64,000 nt of DNA from assembly GCA_046306335.1 (NCBI GenBank), contig JBKDXM010000150.1, positions 62,001 through 126,000 on the forward strand, in the 5' to 3' direction. How positions within the stretch are numbered: position 1 is the stretch's first letter; each line of letters starts with the position of its first letter. This DNA comes from UBA2386 sp046306335 (GTDB lineage Bacteria; Planctomycetota; UBA1135; UBA2386). The notes beneath the pieces are model-generated. The model ran no database searches. It saw only the letters and a program-made list of their open reading frames with translations, and was not told where the DNA came from. Shown here one piece after another: positions 25,801-33,878 of this stretch. Made by a program: the position numbers and the translations under genes.

Positions 25801-25883
25801 CCCTGCTGTGCTGGCGCCGCCGCCGCCGCGAGCGCGAGCAGCAGGGCCGAGCCGGTCCGCCACGATCCGATGCGCATGTTCAT
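22869..25883 (-). CDS. Giant exported Gln/Ala-rich coiled-coil protein
   Basis: 1004 residues. A signal peptide (WRTGSALLLALAAAAAPAQQ) is followed by an almost continuous predicted coiled coil made of Glu, Arg, Ala and Gln, interrupted at about 500-560 by a Gly/Pro/Gln-rich hinge and near 900 by a run of nine Gln. Composition is extreme but periodic, with many RxQE/EELQQ heptad-like steps. The upstream frame belongs to the next gene, so the start is the ATG at 25883 (a second ATG is at 25877). It overlaps the upstream stop by one base (TGATG). No catalytic domain is visible. A structural or tethering role in the periplasm, working with the DUF4175-like membrane protein upstream, is inference. 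Confidence 0.75.
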   Translation of the reverse strand: MNMRIGSWRTGSALLLALAAAAAPAQQGPAQQDPEAMERLRRDQEEILRKAERLHGMMQRLQQRYEREQKPEQVKLLQEGVAHLERSGMLREVAGIRDDIAASAYAEALRKQKEVVTDLERLIDILLERKSMASLDADLAQVAEQARSARELEERQRALRDRTAEAMQSPPSPGEQRLLDALQQLRDAERREADANSRQAGTRRPFLESGLQRVRELLRDQARLEQGLADEKAGRRGEAKAREFDLGELAERTRELQAELRDQQRQLDLGAAAGELQQQAAGSDQAAVERARDALEAKLQQAPRRGGTSEGKARDPEWTALKESLRAAGNGATEAERTRLQELGQKGAEVGAARAAEAARRNADAAGKLQQGAERLADRMRTGETPATAPEASPAAAVAEAQQRLAEAATAAAAGDLPKAQQTTEQALAALDRARARQQQQNPDADLNAARMAAEARAAGQELRNAPNAEAAEQQASDLLQAAESALRDVSEPPTGSPESAPSPQGQAPQGQQGRQGQAQPGQGPQGQPQQGQPQQGQPQPNEAQRREQAAARSRQALQQAEQALQQALEQASANSTPDMQQAAARQEELRQQADAARQQMQQAASEGAITNEQRDKAAQQVQQAMDRMQRAGERLQQGQQASAAAEQQAAAEELQQAMTALDRNRPVDAAKRERVQQEAAQQRQLQEDIVRLAEQLKQRQAQAAERKAQQAADAADRARRAMEQGEMEEAQQRQEEARQKLDEAAKELEQEEDRYQDLRQEELLFRMADELTTFLERQRPITAQTAEAAKSATADGLSRAMRSKANQLGEEEQDLAGKLAALVQALTEEGNLVYQAVLKANVDDLREVARRLAGRRPDVGSFTTMLQGDVERRTEDLLAALERERQRREQERNEQQQQQQQQQDRGRNRFNQQRKKLVSLIAELEMLKKLGVDTRTATDNLRTLVEARGDATISEAETALIERLAHRHGEITKLFQQIKAGVEETMQQMQQQEGQEPEGGRGR

Positions 25884-28201
25884 CACTTGCCTCGCAGGTC
25901 CTTGGTGCGGTCTTGCACGTCGCGTTGCCGGTCGCGCAGGGCGCGCACGTCCTGCACGAGATCCTGGTAGTCGTTCCAGTCCTGCAGCAGCAGGAGCAGC
26001 TGCTGCAAGCCCTGTTCGAGCCGGCGCTGGCCGTCGCGCACCCGCTGCAGCGCCGCGCGCCGTTCGGCGTCGTCGCGCGCCACCTGCGCCTCGGCGAGCG
26101 CGCGCGCGATGGCCTGGGCGGTCGGCCCGGCGGCGTCGTCGGCCAGCCGGACCATCGCCAGGATCGGGTCGAGGCAGCGTTCGAGCGCGCCGAGCGTGCC
26201 CTGGGCGCGGCGGTCGGCGAGGTCGCGGTAGAACGCGGGGTCGAGCGCCAACGGCTCGGTCTGGCGGCGGCTGTGTTCGACGTAGAGTTCGACCACGCGC
26301 GCGGCGTTTTGGCTGGTCTCCAGCCGGTTCCAGAGGTGGGTGTCGAACGCGCGCATGAGGCCGCGGTGGGCGCGTTCGAGCGCGCTGCGGACGCGGCCTT
26401 GGCCGATCTCGACGCTGGGGGCGGCGCGCGCGAGGTCCGCCGCCGCGGCGGCGCCGGCGAGCAGCTCGTCGACGCGGGCGGCGCGGTCCTGCTGCAGGTC
26501 GAGCGCCTGCGCGACGTCTTCGCGCAGCGCGCGGAAGGCGCGCGCGATCGCGGCCGCCAGCTGCGGCTCGTCGACGATCTGCACGATGCGGCGCGGCAGT
26601 TCGGCGGCGCCCGCCTGGGGTTGCCGGTTGTCGCGCATGGCGACGGTCAGCAGCAGGCCGTCGCCGCCCTCCTTCGCGCCCGGCGCAGCGCTGCGTTGTC
26701 CGAGCAGCGCCGCCACCTCGTGCAGCGCCGTCGGCACGGCGCTGGTCGCGGCCGCTCCGGCCTCCGGCGCCAGCATCGGCAGCGCCACCGGCGCGGCGTC
26801 GCCGCGGCCGACCAGCAGGTCCACGGCGGCGAGGCCGAAGTCGTCGCGCGCTTCGACGCGAACGCACAGCAGGCCGGTCGGCAGCAGCAGGGCGCCCTCG
26901 TCGTCGGGCAGCAGCCAGCGCCCGATCGGCGCGAGGTCCTGCAGCGCGACGAGCGGGTAGGTGCCGGGGTTCGGGTTGCGCAGGTCGTTGTCGCCGATCA
27001 ACTCGATCTGGTAGCGGTCGCTCGCTTCGAGACGGAAGCTGCCGCGAAAGCGCATGGCCACGCCGGAGTCGTCCTGCACGGCGACCGGCGCCAGCGGCAC
27101 CCGGCGGCCGCTCTCCAGGAAGCTCATCGTCGCCGACTTCACGGCGGCGGTGGTCGTCGCCGTGAGCTCGACGTCGCTGCCTACCAGCGACTCGATCGCG
27201 CCGCCCTTCTGCTCCGTCGCGGGCTCGCCGACGTAGGCGGGCGGCGTCACGGTCGCCGCGATGGCTGCGACCTGCGGCGGCAGCACGGGGCGCACGACGA
27301 CGAGGCGATCGCCGCGGTCGTCGTCACCGCCGCGGGCGCGGAAGCGGAAGCTGCCGGTCGCGCGCCGGAAGACGTGGCGGAACCGGTCGCCCGGCCGCGG
27401 CGTCATCGCCACGCTGCGCGTCTCGGCGCCCGCGCCGTCGGCGCGCAGCGTCTGGACGTCGAGGAAGCAGTCCTTGGGCACGGCGCCTTCGGCCAGCACC
27501 GAGACGTGCAGGTCGGCGCCCGCGGGCAGCGTGATGGTGGTCTCGCCGTCGCGGTCGTCGCGTTGCAGTTCGACGCCAGCGGGCGGCAACTCGATCGTGA
27601 GCCGGGTCTCGCGCGGGTACGCGACGTCCGCGCCGAGGTGGCGCAGCACGAAGGCGTGCGCCGTCGCCGGCTGCCAGGACGCGCCGGCGGCGAGCACGCC
27701 CGCGGCGAGCGCCGCGCCGGCGAGCGCGCGGACGGTCGGCCGCGGGTCGAGCATGCGCGCGAGCGGCAGCCGCTGCACGGCGTCCGCCGTCTCGCGCAGC
27801 AGCGCGTCGATCATCGGCTGCGACTGGTTGCGCAGGTCCGCCGTCGCCTGCAGCTGCAGCGCCGACACGAGGCGCTGGGACAACTCGGGAAAGGCGCGCT
27901 CGAACCAGACCGCGACGTCGAGCGGCGCGAAGGCGCGCGTCAGCGGGTAGCCGACGAACCGCCAGATGCCGACGGCCGCGGCGGCGACGAGCACGGCGGC
28001 GTGGAACAGGCGGATCGGCAGCGGCATGCCGATCCAGCGGTCGAGCGCGAAGAACAGCAGCGTCAGCGCGCCGACGGCCGCGGTGACGAGGCCGAGCCCG
28101 TGCCACAGGTAGCGGCGGCGCAGCCGGCGCAACTGGGCGGCGAGCAGCGCCTGCAAGGTCGCGTCGATCGCGGGGCGGGGGGTGTCGGCGGCTGCGGTCA
28201 C
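25883..28201 (-). CDS. DUF4175-like membrane protein
   Basis: 772 residues. Two N-terminal transmembrane helices (about 34-54 and 64-85) and a third hydrophobic segment (155-175) are followed by a large periplasmic region. This contains beta-rich segments (VTPPAYVGEP, VELTATTTAAVKSATMSF, VRVEARDDFGLAAVDLLV) and a helical C-terminus (about 520-770) rich in Arg, Gln and Leu. The layout and the TPPAYVG and DDFGL motifs resemble DUF4175 family proteins, which often accompany long coiled-coil proteins. The start codon is the ATG at 28201, 16 bases after the preceding gene's stop codon. Function is unknown; position suggests an envelope complex with its two downstream neighbours. Confidence 0.65.
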   Translation of the reverse strand: MTAAADTPRPAIDATLQALLAAQLRRLRRRYLWHGLGLVTAAVGALTLLFFALDRWIGMPLPIRLFHAAVLVAAAAVGIWRFVGYPLTRAFAPLDVAVWFERAFPELSQRLVSALQLQATADLRNQSQPMIDALLRETADAVQRLPLARMLDPRPTVRALAGAALAAGVLAAGASWQPATAHAFVLRHLGADVAYPRETRLTIELPPAGVELQRDDRDGETTITLPAGADLHVSVLAEGAVPKDCFLDVQTLRADGAGAETRSVAMTPRPGDRFRHVFRRATGSFRFRARGGDDDRGDRLVVVRPVLPPQVAAIAATVTPPAYVGEPATEQKGGAIESLVGSDVELTATTTAAVKSATMSFLESGRRVPLAPVAVQDDSGVAMRFRGSFRLEASDRYQIELIGDNDLRNPNPGTYPLVALQDLAPIGRWLLPDDEGALLLPTGLLCVRVEARDDFGLAAVDLLVGRGDAAPVALPMLAPEAGAAATSAVPTALHEVAALLGQRSAAPGAKEGGDGLLLTVAMRDNRQPQAGAAELPRRIVQIVDEPQLAAAIARAFRALREDVAQALDLQQDRAARVDELLAGAAAAADLARAAPSVEIGQGRVRSALERAHRGLMRAFDTHLWNRLETSQNAARVVELYVEHSRRQTEPLALDPAFYRDLADRRAQGTLGALERCLDPILAMVRLADDAAGPTAQAIARALAEAQVARDDAERRAALQRVRDGQRRLEQGLQQLLLLLQDWNDYQDLVQDVRALRDRQRDVQDRTKDLRGK

Positions 28202-28217
28202 GGGTTCCGGTGCGCGG

Positions 28218-29339
28218 TCAGCGTTGGAAGATGGGCAGGTACTGCAGCGGGATCTGCAGCACCAGGGACGCCACCGCGGTGCCGAAGGCGTCGCCGGGAC
28301 CGGTGTGGCAGCGCCAGCGGCCGTCGCGCTCCTGCGTCTCCAGCAGCAGCGCCTTGGTCTTCTTGAAGTAGCTCGTCCACTTCGGGTCGCCGGTCACGTA
28401 GTAGGCCTGCACCGCGTAGTAGTGGCCGTAGAAGAAGAAGTAGTGCCCGACGTTGTCGTTGGAGAAGCGCACCAGCTCGCGATCCATGTAGTCGAGCGCG
28501 TCGCGGATGATCGGGCTGTCGTACTCGCCGGCGGCGTACAGCGTGGTCACGCCGGCCGCGGTCAGCGGGAAGGTCGCGCGCGTCGGCTCGCGGGTCTGGT
28601 AGCGGAAGCTGCCGCCGAAGTCGCCGTACGCCGCGCCCCAGCTGTTGTAGGTGCGGTCGTTGCTGCGCACGGCGCTGCGATAGACGTAGTTCTGCGCGTT
28701 CTTGATCGTCGCGAGCGGCACGAAGATGCCGACGTTGCGCGCGGCGCGCAGGGCGAGCACCTGGCAGACGGTGATCGACATGTCCGACTCGCGCGCGAAC
28801 GGCTTGTAGCGCCAGCCGCCCTCGGCGTTTTGCGAGCTGACGATCAGGTCGACGGAGCGCTGCAGCACGCGCTTGACGTCTGCCCGGTCGATCATGCCGT
28901 ACACCTCCGCCAGGAACAGCGTGGCGAACGCGTGGCTGTACATGCGCGTGCCGTTCTGCGTGATCTGGCCGTCGTCCTGGGCGCAGCCGAGCACGTAGTC
29001 GATGCCGCGCTCCAGCACCTTGCCGTACTTGCCGCGGTCGGGCAGGTGGCCGCCGGCGAGGTAGCTCATCAGCGCCAGCGCGGTGACGCCGACGTGCGGC
29101 AGCGGTTGCTCGTCCTGCAGTTCGTAGCCGTTGTTGAGCTTGTAGCCGACGAGTTGCGCCCAGTGGCCCTCGGGCGCCTGCTCGCGCGCCAGCCAGTCGT
29201 GTGCGCGAGCGACCGACTGCCGCAGCTTGTCGTCGATCAGCAGTTCGTTGCTGGCGCCGCGACGGACTTGTTCCTGGGCCGGCAGCAGCGCGGCCGCGGC
29301 GACGAAGGAGGTGGCCAGCAGGCTGGTTCGACGGATCAT
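28218..29339 (-). CDS. Exported squalene-cyclase/prenyltransferase-like alpha-toroid protein
   Basis: 373 residues. A signal peptide (LLATSFVAAAALLPAQ) precedes alpha/alpha-toroid repeats seen as QNAEGGWRYKP, DDGQITQNG and RDGRWRCHTGPGDAFGTAVA, the QxxDGxW-like repeats of the prenyltransferase/squalene oxidase repeat family. The Asp-rich catalytic motif of true squalene cyclases is not visible, so a binding or scaffold role is more likely than catalysis. The start overlaps the preceding gene's stop (ATGA), placing it firmly in the operon. Proteins of this type are commonly found beside MoxR/vWA genes in planctomycetes (recollection, not checked). Confidence 0.72.
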   Translation of the reverse strand: MIRRTSLLATSFVAAAALLPAQEQVRRGASNELLIDDKLRQSVARAHDWLAREQAPEGHWAQLVGYKLNNGYELQDEQPLPHVGVTALALMSYLAGGHLPDRGKYGKVLERGIDYVLGCAQDDGQITQNGTRMYSHAFATLFLAEVYGMIDRADVKRVLQRSVDLIVSSQNAEGGWRYKPFARESDMSITVCQVLALRAARNVGIFVPLATIKNAQNYVYRSAVRSNDRTYNSWGAAYGDFGGSFRYQTREPTRATFPLTAAGVTTLYAAGEYDSPIIRDALDYMDRELVRFSNDNVGHYFFFYGHYYAVQAYYVTGDPKWTSYFKKTKALLLETQERDGRWRCHTGPGDAFGTAVASLVLQIPLQYLPIFQR

Positions 29340-32300
29340 CGCGGTCCTCTATCGGCGGCGAACAGCACCACGCCACGGGAGCCGGCGACGGCGATGTGGC
29401 GGCCGAGTGCCGCCATCGCGTCGACGTTGCCCGCGCCGGCGACCGTCCGGTACCGCCGGCCGTTGGGCAGCATACCGGAGCGGTCCTGGAGCGAGACGCA
29501 CCACAGCCGGCAGCCGCCGCCACGGGCAGGCCGGGTGGCGAAGGCGAGGAAGTCCGCGCCGTGGACCGGCGCGCCGATCAACTCGCCGTCCTCGCGGGTC
29601 AGCGGCAAGGCGAAGGCGCTGCCGGCCGTCCGGCACTCGACGCTGACCACCTGCCGCTCGGTGCGATCGGCGTCCGCGAACGAGTCGAGCAGCAGGCGCT
29701 CGGGCGCCGGCTCGTCGAGCCACGAGCGCTGCCAGTTGCGCGGCGTGGCGTCGAAGCCGACCGGCACGGCCCGGCGTTCGGCGCCGGTGTCGGGGTCGAG
29801 CAGTAGCACCCGGCAGGCGCCGGCGGCGTCGGCGACCACGAGGACGAGGTCGTCGCCGCGCATGGCGGCCATCACCAGTTGCGTCGCGGCGGCGGCCTGC
29901 CACTGCCATGCCTGCTCGCCGTCCGGAGCGAGCGCGACCACCCGCGGCGCATCGCCGGCGAGCGCGCGGTCGCGCGGCAGCAGCAGCAGGCTGCCGTGCG
30001 TCAGCAGCGATTGGGGGTAGAAGCGCAGCGCCAGGGCATCGACGTCGGGCCGCAGGCGCTGGACCGACGGATGCCGCAGCGGCCACGTCGCGGTCGTCGC
30101 GCCGGTGATCGGATCGATGCGGCGCACGGTGGCGGCTTCGCCGTCGGCGAAGTCCATGCCGACCACGCTGCCGCCGACGGCCTTGGGCTTCAGCGCGTCG
30201 GCCGCGCACACCCGGCGGAACGTCAGCGTGCCGGACAGCGGCTCGATGCCGAGCACTTCGCCGCTGCCGACGCCGGCGCGCGGGTTGGCGGTGACCAGCA
30301 GGATGCCGGACTCGACGCCGAGGCTCTCCAGCATGCGGCGCTGGGGGTTGGCGAACTGCCAGCGGATCGCGCCGGTGCGGCAGTCGACGCCGGTCACCTT
30401 GTCCATTTCGGGCACGACCAGCGTGTCGCCGCACAGGATCACGTGCTCGGCGAAGTCGATGGGCAGCGCGAACAGCTGGCGTTGCTCCGGCTCCTTCGCC
30501 GCCGGGTCGATCGCCAACAGCTCCCGCTCCCCGCGCAGGTAGACGGGCGGCGTCGCCGCGCCTTGGAAGCCGTCGGCGATCAGCAGCGGCAGCAAGTGCA
30601 GCACGTCGCTGCCCGCCGGCGGGCGCACCAGCAGCGCGTCCTGCAGGGGCGTGTCGGGCAGGACGGCCGGCACGGCCGGCGGTTCGCCGGCGGCGGCGAG
30701 CTGGCCGTACGTCGCGCCACCGTCGTCCGGCCAGTCGCTCGGCGTCGCGGCGTGGCTGCGCAGGCGCGCCGCGAGCGCGGCCGCGAGCGCGCCGTTGCCG
30801 CGGGTCCGGGCGGCGATCTGCACGCGGCGCAGCAGTCCCGGGGGCGGCTCGCCGGTGGCTGCCGCCGAGGCGAGCGTCGCCAGCGCGGCGCCGAGGTCGC
30901 CGGCGCGGACGGCGGCGTCGAGCAGGCGCGTGCGGGCCGCGCCGGCCGCCGCGCTGTTCGGGAAGCGTCCGGCGATCGCGGCCAGCGCGGCGCGGTCGTC
31001 GCCGGCGGCGGCGAGGGCCTGCCCGGCGCGGGCCTCGGTCGCCGCGTAGCACTCCCGGCCGTGGGCGCGCACCAGCGCGTCGATCGCCGCGCTCGCGACG
31101 TCGGCGGCGGCGCCGCCGACGAGCGGCTGTGGGCCGTGGCCTTCGAGCAGTTCCTGCCACCGCGCGACCGCAGTCGCCGGCGCCGCCGCGGCGATCGCCT
31201 TATGCCACGCGACGAACGTCGCGACCGGCATGCGGTCGTCGAACGTCAGTTGGCGGCCGCGCGGCAGCGGAAACAAGACCCGCGGGCAGTCGCCGCCAGG
31301 CATGCGGGCCAGCAGCGCGTCCAGTTCGGACGCGAAGCGGCCGGAGTCGCGGCGGCAGAGGTCCAGCACGAAGACGTGCACGTCGGCCCAGCGCGCATCG
31401 TCGGGCGCGAGATCGCGCGCGGCGGCCAGCAGCGTCAGCGCGCCGTCGCCGCCGGTCAGCAAGGCCTGCTGCGCCGTGGCCAGGGCCTGGCCGAACAACT
31501 CGCGCTGCAGTGCCTCGCGCACGGGGTGGTCCGGCGGCAGGCCGCGGCGCTGCGCGGCGGCGAGGCCGCGGCGGTACACGTCGGTGACGGCGGCGCGCTG
31601 CTCGACACCGGCGTCATGCGGCAGCAGCGAGCGCCGCAGGCTGGCCAGCCGCAGCAGCACGGCCGGATCGTCCGGCCGTTGCTTCGCCTCGTCGTCGACC
31701 CGGCGGCGCAGGGCGGCGGCGTCGTAGGCGAAGTCGATGGTGCCCTGGCGCAGCGACACGGCGATGCCGTCGATGCAGACGAGGTTGCCCGGCGCGATGC
31801 GGCCGAGCGGCGTCGGCGTGCCGGGCACGGCGGCGCCCTGGGCGTCGAAGCCGTGCAGCCCATCGGGGCGCACGAACCAGACGGCCTCGGTCGTCAAGGC
31901 CGGCCGCGGCGCGAAGTTGCCGGCGGCCCGGCCGCCGCCGAAGCGGTCCGGGCGGACGATCGTGCGCAGTTGCGTGTCGGCGCCCTGGCGCGGTCGCGCC
32001 GACGCCGCCACCGCGCCCCAACCGGCGAGCACGAACTCGTCCCGCCACGCGCCGCAGAGCCACGTCACGCGGTGGTCGACGTCGTCGACCGTCGCTTCGG
32101 CGGGGACGCGCCAGAGCAGCGCGCCGTTCTGCGCGTCCAGGCCGAGCACGAACTGCGAGTCGAGCGGGGTCATGCAGACCACGCCGTCGGCCACGGCCGG
32201 CGGGTTGTTGGCGAAGAACACCTGCCGCTCGGGTTGCTGGTGGAAGCTGACGCGCGGCATGCGCACGACCTCGTACGACGCCAGCCACCGCAGGTCGCCG

Positions 32301-33844
32301 GTCGCGGCTTCGATGGCGAACGCGACGCCGAGGTTGGACGCGCCGTAGAGCACGCCGTCGTGCAGCGCCAGCGGCGAGGCGGCGAACTCGCTGCGCGCGT
32401 TGCCGAACATGTTGACGTCCTGCTGGCCGCTGCAGACGAGCCGTCGCCAGCGCACCTCGCCGGTGCGCAGGTCGTAGGCGGCGATCGAGAACGCGATCGC
32501 GCCCGAGCGGTCGTGCACCGGCGCGTAGACGAGATCGCCGACGACGAGCGGCGCGCCGCAGGCGTCGTGGCCGCGGAACCGGCGCGTGCGCGGCCCATCG
32601 AGGTCGTCGTAGTGCGTCCACGCCACCTTGCCCGTGGCGCGGTGGAAGCCGTGCAGCCGCCGCATCGGGATCTTGCTCATCACGCGGAAGCCGCCCTGGA
32701 AGTCGACGTTCATCGACTTCTCGGGCACCTGCAGGGCCGCCACCACGACGTCGTCGCCGACCGCCGCGGCCAGCGTGCTGTCCTCGTTGACGCCGTCGTC
32801 GCTGCCCATGCCGCGGCGGCGGCGGCCGAACGGCGAGTCGAGCGGTGCTGGATCGTCGACCTCGCGCATCGGCGACACCGTGTCCCAGAGCTGCTCCTTG
32901 CGCAGCGGATCGAACGCCAGCACCTGCCGGCCGGTGTTGACGAAGATGGCGTCGAGGTCGCCGATGGCGTGCATCGCGTACTGGCTGACCTCGCGCTCGT
33001 CGAAGCACGGCGCGGCGACCTCGGCCGACCAGCGGGTGTCGACGCGGCGCGGCGGCTCGGCCATGGCGGTCCGGCCACTGCCGGGGCCGCCGACCGCCGG
33101 CCAGCCCTGGCGCAGCAGGCGATCGGGCGGCAGCACCCCGAGCACGTCCTCGCCGATCGCGCCGAGCCGTCCGACCCGGCGTTCCCCGGCCGCCACGGCC
33201 GGTTCGACGAGCGTCTGGGCGCAGAACAGCCGTTCGGCGGCGCGGCGCTCGTCGGCGCTGCCGATCGCGACGGCGTCCAGCGCCTGGCGGAAGTGCCCCA
33301 CGGCCGCGCGGGCGTCGCCGTCGGCCAAGGCGAGGTCGCCGAGGAGCAAGCGCGCGCGCACGCCGACCGAGGCCGTGGGAAAACGGTCGGCGAGCCGGCG
33401 CAGCGCCGGGGCGTCGAGCGTCGCGAGGTCCGGTGCTGCGCCCGCTTCGCGTTCGACGAACTCCTCGTACGCGGCCCGCGCTGCCGGCGGCAGGTTGGCC
33501 AACGCCATCGTCGCGGCGAGCCGCAGTCCCAGGAATCGGCCTGGGGCCACCGGCACCACGCCGGGGGCGTCGCCGGCGAGGATGCGATGCAGGCGCTCGA
33601 CGCCGGTGCGGACCTCGCCGGCGGCGACCTCGGCGAGCCCCTGCTCCAGGGCATGGATCAGCTCCTGCGAGCGCAGCACCGAGAACAGGTTGTCGTCCTG
33701 CCCGGTCGTGAAGTCGATCGGTGCCTCGACGACCCGGCGCGGCGGCAACTGGGCGGTCGCCGCGACGGCGAACACGGCGGCGGCAGCGGCGGCGAGGAGC
33801 CCGCGGCGGGGCGGGCGCGAGGCGGCGTTGGCGCGTGCGTTCAT
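29336..33844 (-). CDS. 1502-residue exported protein with two PQQ-type beta-propellers and a TPR-like middle
   Basis: Signal peptide (LLAAAAAAVFAVAATAQ). Residues about 50-230 are helical, TPR-like (ERLHRILAG, LLGDLALADGDARAAVGHFRQAL). About 260-700 form a first PQQ/quinoprotein-like propeller with repeats such as VLAFDPLRKEQLWDT, AYDLRTGEVRWRRLV and GLDAQNGALLWRVP. About 700-1060 are helical repeats. About 1100-1490 form a second propeller (GVDCRTGAIRWQFANP, RRIDPITGATTATWPL, LLDPDTGAERRAVPV). It resembles a very large relative of BamB-like proteins; no PQQ-dehydrogenase active-site residues were recognised, so ligand binding is uncertain. It sits 34 bases after the vWA gene and overlaps the alpha-toroid gene, so it belongs to the same transcript. 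Confidence 0.72.
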   Translation of the reverse strand: MNARANAASRPPRRGLLAAAAAAVFAVAATAQLPPRRVVEAPIDFTTGQDDNLFSVLRSQELIHALEQGLAEVAAGEVRTGVERLHRILAGDAPGVVPVAPGRFLGLRLAATMALANLPPAARAAYEEFVEREAGAAPDLATLDAPALRRLADRFPTASVGVRARLLLGDLALADGDARAAVGHFRQALDAVAIGSADERRAAERLFCAQTLVEPAVAAGERRVGRLGAIGEDVLGVLPPDRLLRQGWPAVGGPGSGRTAMAEPPRRVDTRWSAEVAAPCFDEREVSQYAMHAIGDLDAIFVNTGRQVLAFDPLRKEQLWDTVSPMREVDDPAPLDSPFGRRRRGMGSDDGVNEDSTLAAAVGDDVVVAALQVPEKSMNVDFQGGFRVMSKIPMRRLHGFHRATGKVAWTHYDDLDGPRTRRFRGHDACGAPLVVGDLVYAPVHDRSGAIAFSIAAYDLRTGEVRWRRLVCSGQQDVNMFGNARSEFAASPLALHDGVLYGASNLGVAFAIEAATGDLRWLASYEVVRMPRVSFHQQPERQVFFANNPPAVADGVVCMTPLDSQFVLGLDAQNGALLWRVPAEATVDDVDHRVTWLCGAWRDEFVLAGWGAVAASARPRQGADTQLRTIVRPDRFGGGRAAGNFAPRPALTTEAVWFVRPDGLHGFDAQGAAVPGTPTPLGRIAPGNLVCIDGIAVSLRQGTIDFAYDAAALRRRVDDEAKQRPDDPAVLLRLASLRRSLLPHDAGVEQRAAVTDVYRRGLAAAQRRGLPPDHPVREALQRELFGQALATAQQALLTGGDGALTLLAAARDLAPDDARWADVHVFVLDLCRRDSGRFASELDALLARMPGGDCPRVLFPLPRGRQLTFDDRMPVATFVAWHKAIAAAAPATAVARWQELLEGHGPQPLVGGAAADVASAAIDALVRAHGRECYAATEARAGQALAAAGDDRAALAAIAGRFPNSAAAGAARTRLLDAAVRAGDLGAALATLASAAATGEPPPGLLRRVQIAARTRGNGALAAALAARLRSHAATPSDWPDDGGATYGQLAAAGEPPAVPAVLPDTPLQDALLVRPPAGSDVLHLLPLLIADGFQGAATPPVYLRGERELLAIDPAAKEPEQRQLFALPIDFAEHVILCGDTLVVPEMDKVTGVDCRTGAIRWQFANPQRRMLESLGVESGILLVTANPRAGVGSGEVLGIEPLSGTLTFRRVCAADALKPKAVGGSVVGMDFADGEAATVRRIDPITGATTATWPLRHPSVQRLRPDVDALALRFYPQSLLTHGSLLLLPRDRALAGDAPRVVALAPDGEQAWQWQAAAATQLVMAAMRGDDLVLVVADAAGACRVLLLDPDTGAERRAVPVGFDATPRNWQRSWLDEPAPERLLLDSFADADRTERQVVSVECRTAGSAFALPLTREDGELIGAPVHGADFLAFATRPARGGGCRLWCVSLQDRSGMLPNGRRYRTVAGAGNVDAMAALGRHIAVAGSRGVVLFAADRGPR

Positions 33845-33878
33845 CGTGGGATCGCTGCTCGTGGGACGCGGGAGGGGT

